Source: an uncultured Alphaproteobacteria bacterium (lineage in GTDB: Bacteria; Pseudomonadota; Alphaproteobacteria; Rhodobacterales; Rhodobacteraceae). Taken from it: a stretch of DNA of 64,000 nucleotides. The translations under genes and the position numbers were made by a program. Numbering within the stretch: the stretch's first letter is position 1; each line of letters opens with the position of its first letter. The stretch is from positions 1 to 64,000 of the forward strand of contig CABZEG010000001.1 of assembly GCA_902524655.1 (NCBI GenBank), in the 5' to 3' direction. The notes beneath the pieces were generated by a model that saw only the letters and a program-made list of their open reading frames with translations, made no database searches and was not told where the DNA came from. This document shows, in pieces, positions 8,952 through 18,164 of the stretch.

Positions 8952-10581
8952 GATTATGCCTATGGGATAATTGTTTAATGGAAATTGGTATTTCAATGAC
9001 ATTCACTTTTTTCGATTTAAGCGCGTTGACAAAGATTTGAGAAAAATCTTCTACCCCCTTTACTCTATAGGCATCAGCACCCATAGCTTTACATAGCTTA
9101 ACAAAGTCAGGGTTTTTCAAATCCGTAGCTATTTTTCGTCCTGGATAATCTCTCTCTTGATGCATTCTTATTGTTGCGTAACTGCTGTTATTAATAAGTA
9201 AAATAATTATTTTTGCACTATAGTGAACGGCAGTAGATATTTCCTGACTAGACATCATAAACCCTCCATCACCTACACAACAAAGGACAGCTTTTTCAGG
9301 ATTTAATAGTGCTGAAGACACTGCCGCTGGAATGGCATATCCCATAGAACCACAGGTAGATGCTATCTGCCTTCGGTTCCTTCCAAAACTTAAAAATCTT
9401 TGTGGCCAAGCTGCATTGTTTCCAGCATCAAGAGTAATAATAGAATTTATGGGGAATTTTTTTTCAACTATTTCAAAAATTTTACTTAGATTGTTAAGAT
9501 TTCTATTTTTTTGTGGTCCGGAATCCTCTATGTAGTTTTTGTTTAACTCATTTCTCCATTCTTTCCATCGATTGGAATTATCCAGAGTTAGCTCTTCTAG
9601 TTTATCGCAGCACTCATCCACTCCAACGTTTATGCATACATTAGCGTTATAAACCTTGTTCAATTCATTTGGGTCTACATGAATATGAATTATATTTTTT
9701 GAGTTATCTAGAGGACTAATAATGCTATATCCTTGAGTTGTCATCTCACCTAGCCTAGCTCCTAAAACAATAATAAGGTCGCTAGTTTTGGTGCTGTCTA
9801 TAAGGTTTGGGGATACTGATGTGCCAAAGCTTCCTGCAAAGTTCTCGTTTTTATGGTCAAACAAATCTTGTCTACGAAAAGAAGTTGCTACTGGAATATT
9901 ATTTTCATTGATAAAATTATGAAATTTAGAACATGACTTCGTTGTCCAACCCGAGCCACCAACTATGAAAAGGGGTTTTCTTGACTTCATTAAATTTTCT
10001 TTCAAAGCATTTAATCCTTTTAAAGGCATTTCACCCTTAATAACCGGACTTAAAGAAGGTACTTTCACTTTCGAAATTTGAGTAAGCATATCTTCTGGAG
10101 TTACAAGCACGACCGGTCCGGGCCTTCCAGAAGTGGCCAAACTGAAAGCCCTGTTCATGTACTCTGGTACCCTATTTGGATCATTAATTTCTGCCACCCA
10201 TTTTGATATTGGTCCAAAAAAGGTCCTAAAGTCTACTTCTTGAAATGCCTCTCTATCTCTAACATTCCTTGAAACATCCCCTACTATCAAGATCAATGGT
10301 GTACTGTCCTGATATGCAATGTGTACACCTACAGAGGCATGACAAGCTCCAGGACCCCTTGTAACTATGGCAACTCCTGGCATCCCAGTAAGTTTACCAT
10401 AACTTTCAGCCATGTTAGCTGCCCCAGCTTCGTGCCGTGCATTAATAACCTCAATACTTTTCTTTTTATCAAAAAGAGCGTCCAATGCTCCCAAATAGCT
10501 CTCTCCAGGAACACAAAACACCTTTTTGACTTGATTTCTATCAAGGCACTCCGCGATTAATTGGCCGCCTGTTTTTGGCAT
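8944..10581 (-). CDS. thiamine pyrophosphate-dependent enzyme (acetolactate synthase large-subunit-like)
   Basis: VFCVPGESYLGALDAL, ARHEAGAANMAESYGKLTG, GDGGFMMSSQEISTAVHYSAKIIILLINN. Confidence 0.9.
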   Translation of the reverse strand: MPKTGGQLIAECLDRNQVKKVFCVPGESYLGALDALFDKKKSIEVINARHEAGAANMAESYGKLTGMPGVAIVTRGPGACHASVGVHIAYQDSTPLILIVGDVSRNVRDREAFQEVDFRTFFGPISKWVAEINDPNRVPEYMNRAFSLATSGRPGPVVLVTPEDMLTQISKVKVPSLSPVIKGEMPLKGLNALKENLMKSRKPLFIVGGSGWTTKSCSKFHNFINENNIPVATSFRRQDLFDHKNENFAGSFGTSVSPNLIDSTKTSDLIIVLGARLGEMTTQGYSIISPLDNSKNIIHIHVDPNELNKVYNANVCINVGVDECCDKLEELTLDNSNRWKEWRNELNKNYIEDSGPQKNRNLNNLSKIFEIVEKKFPINSIITLDAGNNAAWPQRFLSFGRNRRQIASTCGSMGYAIPAAVSSALLNPEKAVLCCVGDGGFMMSSQEISTAVHYSAKIIILLINNSSYATIRMHQERDYPGRKIATDLKNPDFVKLCKAMGADAYRVKGVEDFSQIFVNALKSKKVNVIEIPISIKQLSHRHNLK

Positions 10582-10615
10582 TTTCTACTACAAAAATAAT
10601 TAAAGCCCAACCAAA

Positions 10616-11272
10616 CTATTCTTTTGGTTCCGGCAAAGGCTTTAGTTTGTTTAATTCAGGTAAAAGAAGTCGTTCCTCTTCATTTTTCGGCTCAAAATAA
10701 CTGCCTAAAATAGTTTTTCTTTTTTTGAGAGCATGCAGCTTTACTAGCTTGACGTATTTATCGTAAACAGCATCCACCTTATTCCTTGAGTTATTCATAG
10801 TAACGCCATCTATAAATTCATTTTCTAACGCAGCTTTTAGTCTCTGCGATGTATTGCCTCTTATCTTTGTCAAACTACTTATCGCGGATCGACTCATACC
10901 AGCTACTTGATCCTCCATCGCTGTCAGGTCATCTAAAGTCGGCTTGGGTACAACCACTGTAATTAATTGTTGTTGTACATCAGCTTTAACATTCTTCAAA
11001 CCACTTTCCTTAATCTCACTTACAATCAACGGAATGTGATCTCTACTAAACACCAAAAGTTCAAGCGTTCTAGGCGCCTTACCGGTATAAATCTTAGATA
11101 TATCAGCGACACGCCTAGGTTTCTTTTCTATCATTACTTTAAGACCAAAAAGAGCATTTTTGAACGCCTCACTCGAGCCCACATCTTTTATTAAGGTACC
11201 AAAAGTAATTATATAGTTTTCCATATTCGCTAACGCTTCTGCTGAATAGGAGTCTTCAAAAACTTCAGCCAT
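10616..11272 (-). CDS. divergent ribosome recycling factor (RRF)-like protein
   Basis: [24 protein letters not shown]...[44 protein letters not shown] aligns by eye with E. coli RRF [24 protein letters not shown]...[45 protein letters not shown]; ATG 11272 preceded by AAGGAGGGGG. Confidence 0.6.
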   Translation of the reverse strand: [218 protein letters not shown]

Positions 11273-11291
11273 TTTTTTCCCCCTCCTTATA

Positions 11292-11308
11292 TTGAACAAA
11301 TTGTTCAA
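11292..11308. promoter_or_regulatory. perfect 17-bp palindrome TTGAACAA-A-TTGTTCAA upstream of the RRF-like gene
   Basis: Read directly from sequence; 20 bp upstream of ATG 11272. Confidence 0.45.
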
Positions 11309-11425
11309 AGGTTCAAAACATATATATATAATTATGAATATACTACAACATTTAGATCAATATTACAAAATTTCTAAAATAATAGATATGGTGGTCGACT
11401 TATATTATTATGTTTTAAAAATATT

Positions 11426-11794
11426 GTGAATATAATGAAAAAGCTTGTATTAATAAGCATAGTACTGTTCCTTCCTACTTTCGGATTAGCTGAGGGTCGT
11501 GTCTATGAAAACAGAAAACAACCGCATTGTACCCTCTGGGATACAATGAGGCTAAAATGGCCTCAAACTATTATGGGCAGAGAAAAAATTAAATGTCGTA
11601 GAAGGGCAGAACTTTCCAATACTGCACCAGTGACATGCCGATTTAAAAGTTGGAAATGGAATGATGATGACCCAACTCAAAGAATGTGTACTTATGTCAA
11701 GGCTGGTTCAAGGATGGATCCACCCGAAGTAACAATAGTAATTGAAGATAAGGGAGCTTGCCCCAGAGAATATAAGTGCGCTCGGAACAAGTAG
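11426..11794 (+). CDS. small secreted Cys-containing hypothetical protein
   Basis: Signal-peptide-like MKKLVLISIVLFLPTFGLAEG; internal Met start likely at about 11435. Confidence 0.55.
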   Translation: MNIMKKLVLISIVLFLPTFGLAEGRVYENRKQPHCTLWDTMRLKWPQTIMGREKIKCRRRAELSNTAPVTCRFKSWKWNDDDPTQRMCTYVKAGSRMDPPEVTIVIEDKGACPREYKCARNK

Positions 11795-11865
11795 TAATAC
11801 ACGATCATACAAAGTTTTACAAAGTTTTTATTATTTAAAAAGAATTTTCGATTATTATCAGCAAT

Positions 11866-12870
11866 ATGAAAAAAACCAATTCGATATATCCAAATGAGGT
11901 GATTTTTGTAAGGCAACAGAATTCATTTAATCTTTCTAAAGAGGAGACTGAGTATCTGGTAGAAAAAAGAAATGATTTTGATGAGTTAGAGAGGCTAGTA
12001 AAATTTTTTCCAGTGAAAGACGGCACCGTAGAGCTTAAAATTGTATCACCAGAATACTCCAAATCATATAAGCATGGTGATATTTATAATGTAAGCAAAA
12101 AAAAATCCACCGGGTTCAGTGAAGTGGAACAAATTGTTGGCACTGGCATAAGTTTAAATAATATCTACAAAAAGAATAAAGACTCTTTCTCAATACTTGG
12201 TTCAAGAGAACAAACTAATGAAGTAAATGTTGCGCTCCATTGCTTAAAAAGAAATAATGATCAGAAATTAAATAAAAACAAATCTGTTCTTGGGAGTTAT
12301 ACTCAAGAAGATCTAAACTTTAACAATTCTAGGGGCAGCGGGTTTTTTTCTTTGACTTGTGGTAAGGCAAGCGACAATCTAGATTATAATTTCGGGGAAG
12401 AATTTTATTTAGAAGTATATCTCGATGATGAAACCTTTAGAGACCTACTTAGCAAAATTTATCATGTTGAATTTGAGGCTATTATTGTAAGGTGTAATCT
12501 AGGTAACTTGAAAGGAGTTTACGCGGAAAAACCTACTGGAATATATACCGAAAATGGTTTTATAACTGATGGTCAGGCTTACAAACTTTTGTATGATATA
12601 GCGGACGTTTCGAATTATAAAGATATGCCCGACTACTTCAGATCCGTTGGTTCTCTTTCGGAAGGTAATCCGTTTATAGTAGACGTCTACTATGCTAGCA
12701 AAGATTCGAAAAAAGCGAAGCCAGATAAGGCTAATGAAATCCTCAGAGACCATAGACAAATATTAGAGAAATTGCAGTTCATTGGCTCTAATAACAAAGT
12801 GAATATTATAGTTTTATATATTTTAATGTTTTCCACGTTATTATATCTCGCTGTTCAATTTTTCGAATAA
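11866..12870 (+). CDS. hypothetical protein with C-terminal transmembrane anchor
   Basis: 334 aa; C-terminal VNIIVLYILMFSTLLYLAVQFFE; no recognised family. Confidence 0.55.
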   Translation: MKKTNSIYPNEVIFVRQQNSFNLSKEETEYLVEKRNDFDELERLVKFFPVKDGTVELKIVSPEYSKSYKHGDIYNVSKKKSTGFSEVEQIVGTGISLNNIYKKNKDSFSILGSREQTNEVNVALHCLKRNNDQKLNKNKSVLGSYTQEDLNFNNSRGSGFFSLTCGKASDNLDYNFGEEFYLEVYLDDETFRDLLSKIYHVEFEAIIVRCNLGNLKGVYAEKPTGIYTENGFITDGQAYKLLYDIADVSNYKDMPDYFRSVGSLSEGNPFIVDVYYASKDSKKAKPDKANEILRDHRQILEKLQFIGSNNKVNIIVLYILMFSTLLYLAVQFFE

Positions 12871-14420
12871 AAGAAACTATTCAAGTGACTTTGTACCAAT
12901 AGAATCGGAATTAGGCCGGTACAAATAATGAAAAATGCTGGCAATGAAGCCTCAATCATCAATTCGTCATGTGCAAATTGGTATGTATAGGTTGCCAGTG
13001 TTTCAAAGTTAAAAGGTCTCAGTATCAATGTCATTGGCAGCTCCTTCACTATATCTACAAAGGTCAAAATCGCAGCAGCTATAATCGATGTCCTTATAAG
13101 GGGAAGAGTAATTTTATATGATGTCGACATTGTGGAATAACCCAAACTTTTTGACGCATCAAATAAAGTTGACGGAATTCTAGAGTATCCCGAAATCACC
13201 CCACCATAGGGAATAGCATAAAACCTAACTGTCAATGCAAATATAACTCCATATATCGTTCCTCCTAAAAAGACTAGATTTCCAGTAAAATTATCTAAAA
13301 ACCCAAAAAAAATCACTACACCTATAGCGAGCATAGTTCCAGGTAAAGCATATCCTGTAGCAGCTATGTTATAGATAGTAACTAAAGCTCGATTTTTAGA
13401 AAAATACGAGTTAGAGGCTGAAAAAAAAGCAAGTAATATAATTATTAATGTGGCGGTGATACCTATAAAAATAGTATTTAGTAGGACAGGGAAAATCGCT
13501 AAAAAGCTATCAAGTTTCAGCCCTTTAAAAACGTTATTTATCAATATAATTACTGGAACTATAAAACCAACTGAAATTGGTACTAAACAAAAGCAAATCG
13601 CAAATAGTGCTTTTTTCGAATTCAACTCTTTTGGTGAAACATTATTCAGTCTCTTTGACGTGTCATTATATTTTTGGCTAGATCTCGCCTTTCCTTCTAA
13701 AACAAGCAAGATGATTATAAAAACAAATGTCACTATCGCTATTTGGGATGCTGCAGATATACTGTTCATTCCAATCCAGACATTAAACATTCCCAGAGTG
13801 AGAGTTTGAACAGAGAAATATTCAACTGTTCCAAAGTCTGAAAGTACTTCCATTGCAACAAGGGCAAGACCTGCCACAATATATGGCCTGCATAAGGGCA
13901 AGCCAACTGCTAAAAATTTATTTCGGCCATAAAGCCTTGCAGTTTCATACAAGCTTCTAGGAGAGTTATTAAAACCAGTTCGTGCCAAAATATATACATA
14001 CGGGTAAAGAACAAAACCCATTACAAAAATAGCACCAAAAATAGATCTTATTTCAGGAAAATAATAGTCAGCTGCTGAGTTAAAACCAAAGATGCGTCTT
14101 ATAAGTCCTTGCACCGGTCCTGCGTACTCTAGAAAATCAGTGTAAACATAAGCAATAATATAAGCTGGACAAGCTAAAGGTAGTATTAAAGCCCACTCTA
14201 TTACTTTTTTACCAGTAAAAGAGTAATAAGTCACAAGCCAAGCCGTTGAAATACCTAAACACGCCGATAAAGTTAGCACCCCTATGAATAGCAATAAAGT
14301 ATTTAAAACGTATATAGGCAACACCGTGTTTACAAGGTGACCCCACAGTTCTTGGTTGCTTTCGAAAGCTGTCAGAATTAAACTAAATATAGGACCAATT
14401 AAAAGGATAGAGAGAAACAC
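12855..14420 (-). CDS. ferric iron ABC transporter permease (FbpB/SfuB-like)
   Basis: Two permease halves (ETARLYGRNKFLAVGLPLCRPYI; DASKSLGYSTMSTSYKITLPLIRTSI); follows a FbpA-like SBP on the same strand; GTG start at 14420. Confidence 0.88.
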   Translation of the reverse strand: MFLSILLIGPIFSLILTAFESNQELWGHLVNTVLPIYVLNTLLLFIGVLTLSACLGISTAWLVTYYSFTGKKVIEWALILPLACPAYIIAYVYTDFLEYAGPVQGLIRRIFGFNSAADYYFPEIRSIFGAIFVMGFVLYPYVYILARTGFNNSPRSLYETARLYGRNKFLAVGLPLCRPYIVAGLALVAMEVLSDFGTVEYFSVQTLTLGMFNVWIGMNSISAASQIAIVTFVFIIILLVLEGKARSSQKYNDTSKRLNNVSPKELNSKKALFAICFCLVPISVGFIVPVIILINNVFKGLKLDSFLAIFPVLLNTIFIGITATLIIILLAFFSASNSYFSKNRALVTIYNIAATGYALPGTMLAIGVVIFFGFLDNFTGNLVFLGGTIYGVIFALTVRFYAIPYGGVISGYSRIPSTLFDASKSLGYSTMSTSYKITLPLIRTSIIAAAILTFVDIVKELPMTLILRPFNFETLATYTYQFAHDELMIEASLPAFFIICTGLIPILLVQSHLNSFFYSKN

Positions 14421-14496
14421 AGCAGGAGAATTTCTCAGTATACCCTTATTTGTAGCCCAAAGTTTAGATTGGAATCTTGCTGAAACACTTAAAATT

Positions 14497-15510
14497 TTAC
14501 CAGCCCACTTTATCTATAATTTTTTGAGCTTCATAAGCTTTTTCGGCAATTGAGATGATAGGTAACCTGTCAGACTTAAAACTTCCCCAACTTTTCAGTT
14601 CTTCAGTAGTTTCGACATTTGGGTTCACCGGGTATTCAAAATTAATCTCTCCATACATTTTCTGAGAGCCCTCCTTTGATAAGAACTCTAATAAGGCCAC
14701 CGCTTCTTTCTTATTTTTTGAATATTTAGCGACCCCTCCACCAGATATATTTACGTGTGATCCCCTATCTTCTGCACCTTGATTAGGGAAAATTAGGCGT
14801 ACACTCTTTGCCCATTCCCTTTGGCTTGGGTCGTCGGAATATTTTAATTTACCAAAATAATAGTTATTTATTATCGATATATCACATTGACCTTCAAAGA
14901 TCGCCTTTACTTGCGCTCTATCATTTCCTTGTGGCCTTCTAGCTAGATTACCGACAAATCTTTTCGCCCAGTCCTCCGCTGCTTTCTCTCCCAGAGATAA
15001 AATGAGGGAGGCCATTAAAGCTCTATTATATACATGGCTTCCTGGTCGGGAACACACCTTGCCTTTCCATTGATCGCCGGCTAAATCCTCAATTTTTGTG
15101 ATTTGTCCTTCTTTTACTCTTTCCTTAGATGTAACTATAATTCGTGATCTTTTGGATAAGGCAAACCATTTGTTTTCGGGGCTTTTTAGATTCTGAGGAA
15201 TGTTTCTATCTAAGATATCCGAATTTACTGATGCGAGGAGATCAAGATCATCATAAATATATAAGCGCCCAATATCTACGGTCAAAATGACATCAGCAGG
15301 ACTATTTTTACCCTCCGCTTTTAACCGTTGAGCCAAACCTTTTGTTGCATATACTACGTTGGTCTTTATTCCTGTTTCCTGAGTGAACTTTTCCAAAAAA
15401 GGATTGATTAGAAAGGGTTGACGGTGAGAATAAATATTAACCTCAGCACCAAGTACGGTAGTAAACGAAAGAAATAAAAACGTAATAATTGATAAAGGAT
15501 AGAATTTCAT
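14497..15510 (-). CDS. Fe(3+) ABC transporter substrate-binding protein (FbpA/FutA-like)
   Basis: Signal peptide; EVNIYSHRQPFLINPFLEKFTQETGIKTNVVYATKGLAQRLKAEGKNSPADVILTVDIGRL; INNYYFGKL. Confidence 0.92.
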   Translation of the reverse strand: MKFYPLSIITFLFLSFTTVLGAEVNIYSHRQPFLINPFLEKFTQETGIKTNVVYATKGLAQRLKAEGKNSPADVILTVDIGRLYIYDDLDLLASVNSDILDRNIPQNLKSPENKWFALSKRSRIIVTSKERVKEGQITKIEDLAGDQWKGKVCSRPGSHVYNRALMASLILSLGEKAAEDWAKRFVGNLARRPQGNDRAQVKAIFEGQCDISIINNYYFGKLKYSDDPSQREWAKSVRLIFPNQGAEDRGSHVNISGGGVAKYSKNKKEAVALLEFLSKEGSQKMYGEINFEYPVNPNVETTEELKSWGSFKSDRLPIISIAEKAYEAQKIIDKVGW

Positions 15511-15524
15511 TAGAGGTGCTCCTT

Positions 15525-16502
15525 TTATATTTTAAAAATTTTACTCAGTGATTTGAAACTAGAAAGACTTTCTGAGGCTATGTCTGAAATTTCTTTCAAT
15601 GGTTTCAAATATAATTCCATTATTGATTTAGGATTGAAGTCATTATCTTCAACTCCCAGAGTTAGATTATCAATATCCTCAGAGTGATGAAGCGATCCAA
15701 AAATCCAATCCCAGATCGCCAAAGCGGCTCCAAAATTTTTGTCGTAATGTCTTACGTCCAATGAATGATGAAGCTGATGTTGAGCCGGTGAAATGAGAAT
15801 TTTTTCTAACCAAACCCAATATTTGATGTCTATGTGGGAGTGTCTTAAATTTGATCCCGCAACATGGAAAGAAAATACTAAAAAGTTAACTCCTAAAATA
15901 GTTACTAAATCTACCTTATCACCAAAAATGAAAAAGAACGTCGAAATCACTGTACCTTGGGAAAATACTCCTCTTAATGAAAATAGAATTCCCTCAAGAG
16001 GATGTGTTCTGTACACTGTGATTGGATTCAAGGTCTCAGCTGAATGATGAACTTTATGGAGAGCCCACAAAACGGGCCACTTATGCATCCATCTATGTAC
16101 CCAGTATTTTGTAAAGTCGTCAAAAGTGAAGAAAATAAAAGTAAATAGTATTGCGACTACAATAGTCGGGGTATCACTTAAGAAAGAAAGAAGACCGCTT
16201 AAAGGTAAAGATAAAAGAGAATAGTAAAAAAATGTTGCTACGGCTAACTGAGTCAAAAGATACGGAGATAATACCAACATTAGAATCCTGTTAATTAAAA
16301 ACATTTTGTAATCCGAGATTGCAGAACGTGATAAGAGAATTTTTTTATCAAAGACTTTAAAAATTGCTGATTTCAAACCCTTTTTTTTAAAAAAAACAAG
16401 CCATAAAACAGCTATTACAATAGATAACACAATATACCCAAAGAAAACTCTTTTCTTTGGATCAACAAAGTGATGGAAAATATCGTCAATATATTCTAGC
16501 AT
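15525..16502 (-). CDS. sterol desaturase / fatty acid hydroxylase superfamily membrane protein
   Basis: Hydrophobic with His clusters HRWMHKWPVLWALHKVHHSAE and HQLHHSLDVRHYDKNFG. Confidence 0.88.
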   Translation of the reverse strand: MLEYIDDIFHHFVDPKKRVFFGYIVLSIVIAVLWLVFFKKKGLKSAIFKVFDKKILLSRSAISDYKMFLINRILMLVLSPYLLTQLAVATFFYYSLLSLPLSGLLSFLSDTPTIVVAILFTFIFFTFDDFTKYWVHRWMHKWPVLWALHKVHHSAETLNPITVYRTHPLEGILFSLRGVFSQGTVISTFFFIFGDKVDLVTILGVNFLVFSFHVAGSNLRHSHIDIKYWVWLEKILISPAQHQLHHSLDVRHYDKNFGAALAIWDWIFGSLHHSEDIDNLTLGVEDNDFNPKSIMELYLKPLKEISDIASESLSSFKSLSKIFKI

Positions 16503-16595
16503 TATAACCCTAACTTATTTAGGCCCTTTTTAGGTATTTAGGACTTTCCCCCGTGACTGGGAAATCCGAGGGAAAGCTGGAGAAGGAAAGCTCTT

Positions 16596-17987
16596 TTAGT
16601 CGTTTTCCGCGCTATCGGAGCTTCCTACCTTTGACGCCAAAGAGGACATATCTGCTAACATGTCGTTTCCTTTTGCTTTGACACCAAACTTTTCAACCAT
16701 CAGCTTTTGGATCTTAAGCATGTGTAGCTTAAACTCACCCCAAGACTGAGCTTCTTCCTTAATGTAATTTCCTGAAGAATCTACACCTGTTACTTGTGAA
16801 GCATTCATAAGAACTGGTCCCATACCTGTAAGCCTGTTTAGCTTCACGGCTGTTTCACCCAAGTTTGATTTGCCTGTCTGCAGAGCTAGTGCAAAACCTT
16901 TAAATTCTCCCCAATGTTTCGCGTAGGTGGAGAAGGCTTTATCCGAATAATTTTCTTCAAGCTTTACAATATCCTTATAAACGGAACCCGCATACTTAAA
17001 AACAGACTCCGCAATAACCTTTTCCCAATTCGCGTTAATTACAGCGATGTGACCTTGCAGTGCAGCTTTTTTTGATGATGAAAGCTTTTCACCTTTTGCT
17101 CCTGCTATTATCTTTCTACCGTCTAAAAAAGCCTGGGTAACTGTATTGTAGTAATTTGTCTTACCACCCTTATCGAAGCTTGATGCATAGTACGCGTGCG
17201 CAAAATTGTATTCACTCTTGAGATCTATTACACCGTCTTTGTTTTGGTCTGCGGCTGCCATATCCTTCATTTTGGTAATATCGTAGTTTTGCTTTGCACT
17301 GAGACCGAGCCCATGTGAGACAGCACCCCAATATCCAAATGCTTCATCCCAAGCGTGCTCTTTATAGGTATAATAAGCTCCATCCTTGTACGGCTTATCG
17401 TTCGTCTTTGAATCAGGAGCCATCTTTTCATCTAGATAATTATCAACTGCTTGGTTATAAAACACAGCACCCATTGCGAACTTTGAAATCAATTGAGGAT
17501 AGTTATAACCAGTAGCAGGGTCAAAACCACCTTTTGTCTGAGCAGCTTTTTTAATCATAAACTCGATGACTTCTGGTCCGGTCATTTGACCAGGCCATCC
17601 GTTTATAACGCCCTTATAAGTCTTACCAGACAGATTTTTACCTTTGCTAATTTCATTAAGTTTTGTTTGCTTTATTTTAAAATCACCTTTTGTTTTGGGT
17701 GCAATGATATCAAGGTCCTCTTTACTACCCTTGAAATACTTCATCATCTGAGCCTCGATTTCAGCAGCGTTGGATCCTCCATCACCTTTACCGGCAAGTT
17801 TTTTAAGAGAATCATGTAAAACATGTCTTGCTATCTGCCCTGAGTAAGAGACTGAGTTGGTCTTGTCTCCAGTATAACCTTTCAATGTAATTGGAAACTT
17901 TGAATAAAAATGATGTGCTGCTACCTCTGTAACCACAAACACCGCAACAATCATAACGATAAGTTTTTGCATTATATAATCCTTCAA
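16596..17987 (-). CDS. DUF4856-like periplasmic protein (imelysin-related iron-linked family)
   Basis: Signal peptide plus FYSKFPITLKGYTGDKTNSVSYSGQIARHVLHDSLKKL; beside a Fur box; start may be the internal Met (MQKLIVMIVAVFV). Confidence 0.7.
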   Translation of the reverse strand: MKDYIMQKLIVMIVAVFVVTEVAAHHFYSKFPITLKGYTGDKTNSVSYSGQIARHVLHDSLKKLAGKGDGGSNAAEIEAQMMKYFKGSKEDLDIIAPKTKGDFKIKQTKLNEISKGKNLSGKTYKGVINGWPGQMTGPEVIEFMIKKAAQTKGGFDPATGYNYPQLISKFAMGAVFYNQAVDNYLDEKMAPDSKTNDKPYKDGAYYTYKEHAWDEAFGYWGAVSHGLGLSAKQNYDITKMKDMAAADQNKDGVIDLKSEYNFAHAYYASSFDKGGKTNYYNTVTQAFLDGRKIIAGAKGEKLSSSKKAALQGHIAVINANWEKVIAESVFKYAGSVYKDIVKLEENYSDKAFSTYAKHWGEFKGFALALQTGKSNLGETAVKLNRLTGMGPVLMNASQVTGVDSSGNYIKEEAQSWGEFKLHMLKIQKLMVEKFGVKAKGNDMLADMSSLASKVGSSDSAEND

Positions 17988-18117
17988 TATTAATTCCGAC
18001 TATCCCAGTCGGAATTAAAGATGACTAATTTAGTCGCCTTTGTCAATAACTATTCTGACAAAAAAAGTAATGATTAAAAAAATTGGAATTATTTAGATAA
18101 AGTACCATTTTTCTCTT

Positions 18118-18136
18118 GCAAATGATAATCATTATC
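18118..18136. promoter_or_regulatory. Fur box
   Basis: GCAAATGATAATCATTATC matches consensus GATAATGATAATCATTATC at 17 of 19 positions (counted by eye); lies between divergent DUF4856 and transporter genes. Confidence 0.85.
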
Positions 18137-18164
18137 AAGTAGATGTCTTATAGAAAGTTTTAAG

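Noticed and set aside
14421-14496. Possible frameshift between the Fe SBP and permease genes
   Set aside because: A GTG start at 14420 gives a plausible full-length permease N-terminus; no evidence of a broken gene.
16542-16577. Hairpin CTTTCCCCCG...CGAGGGAAAG after the DUF4856 gene as a terminator
   Set aside because: Imperfect stem and poor T-tract on the relevant strand; not confident enough to list.
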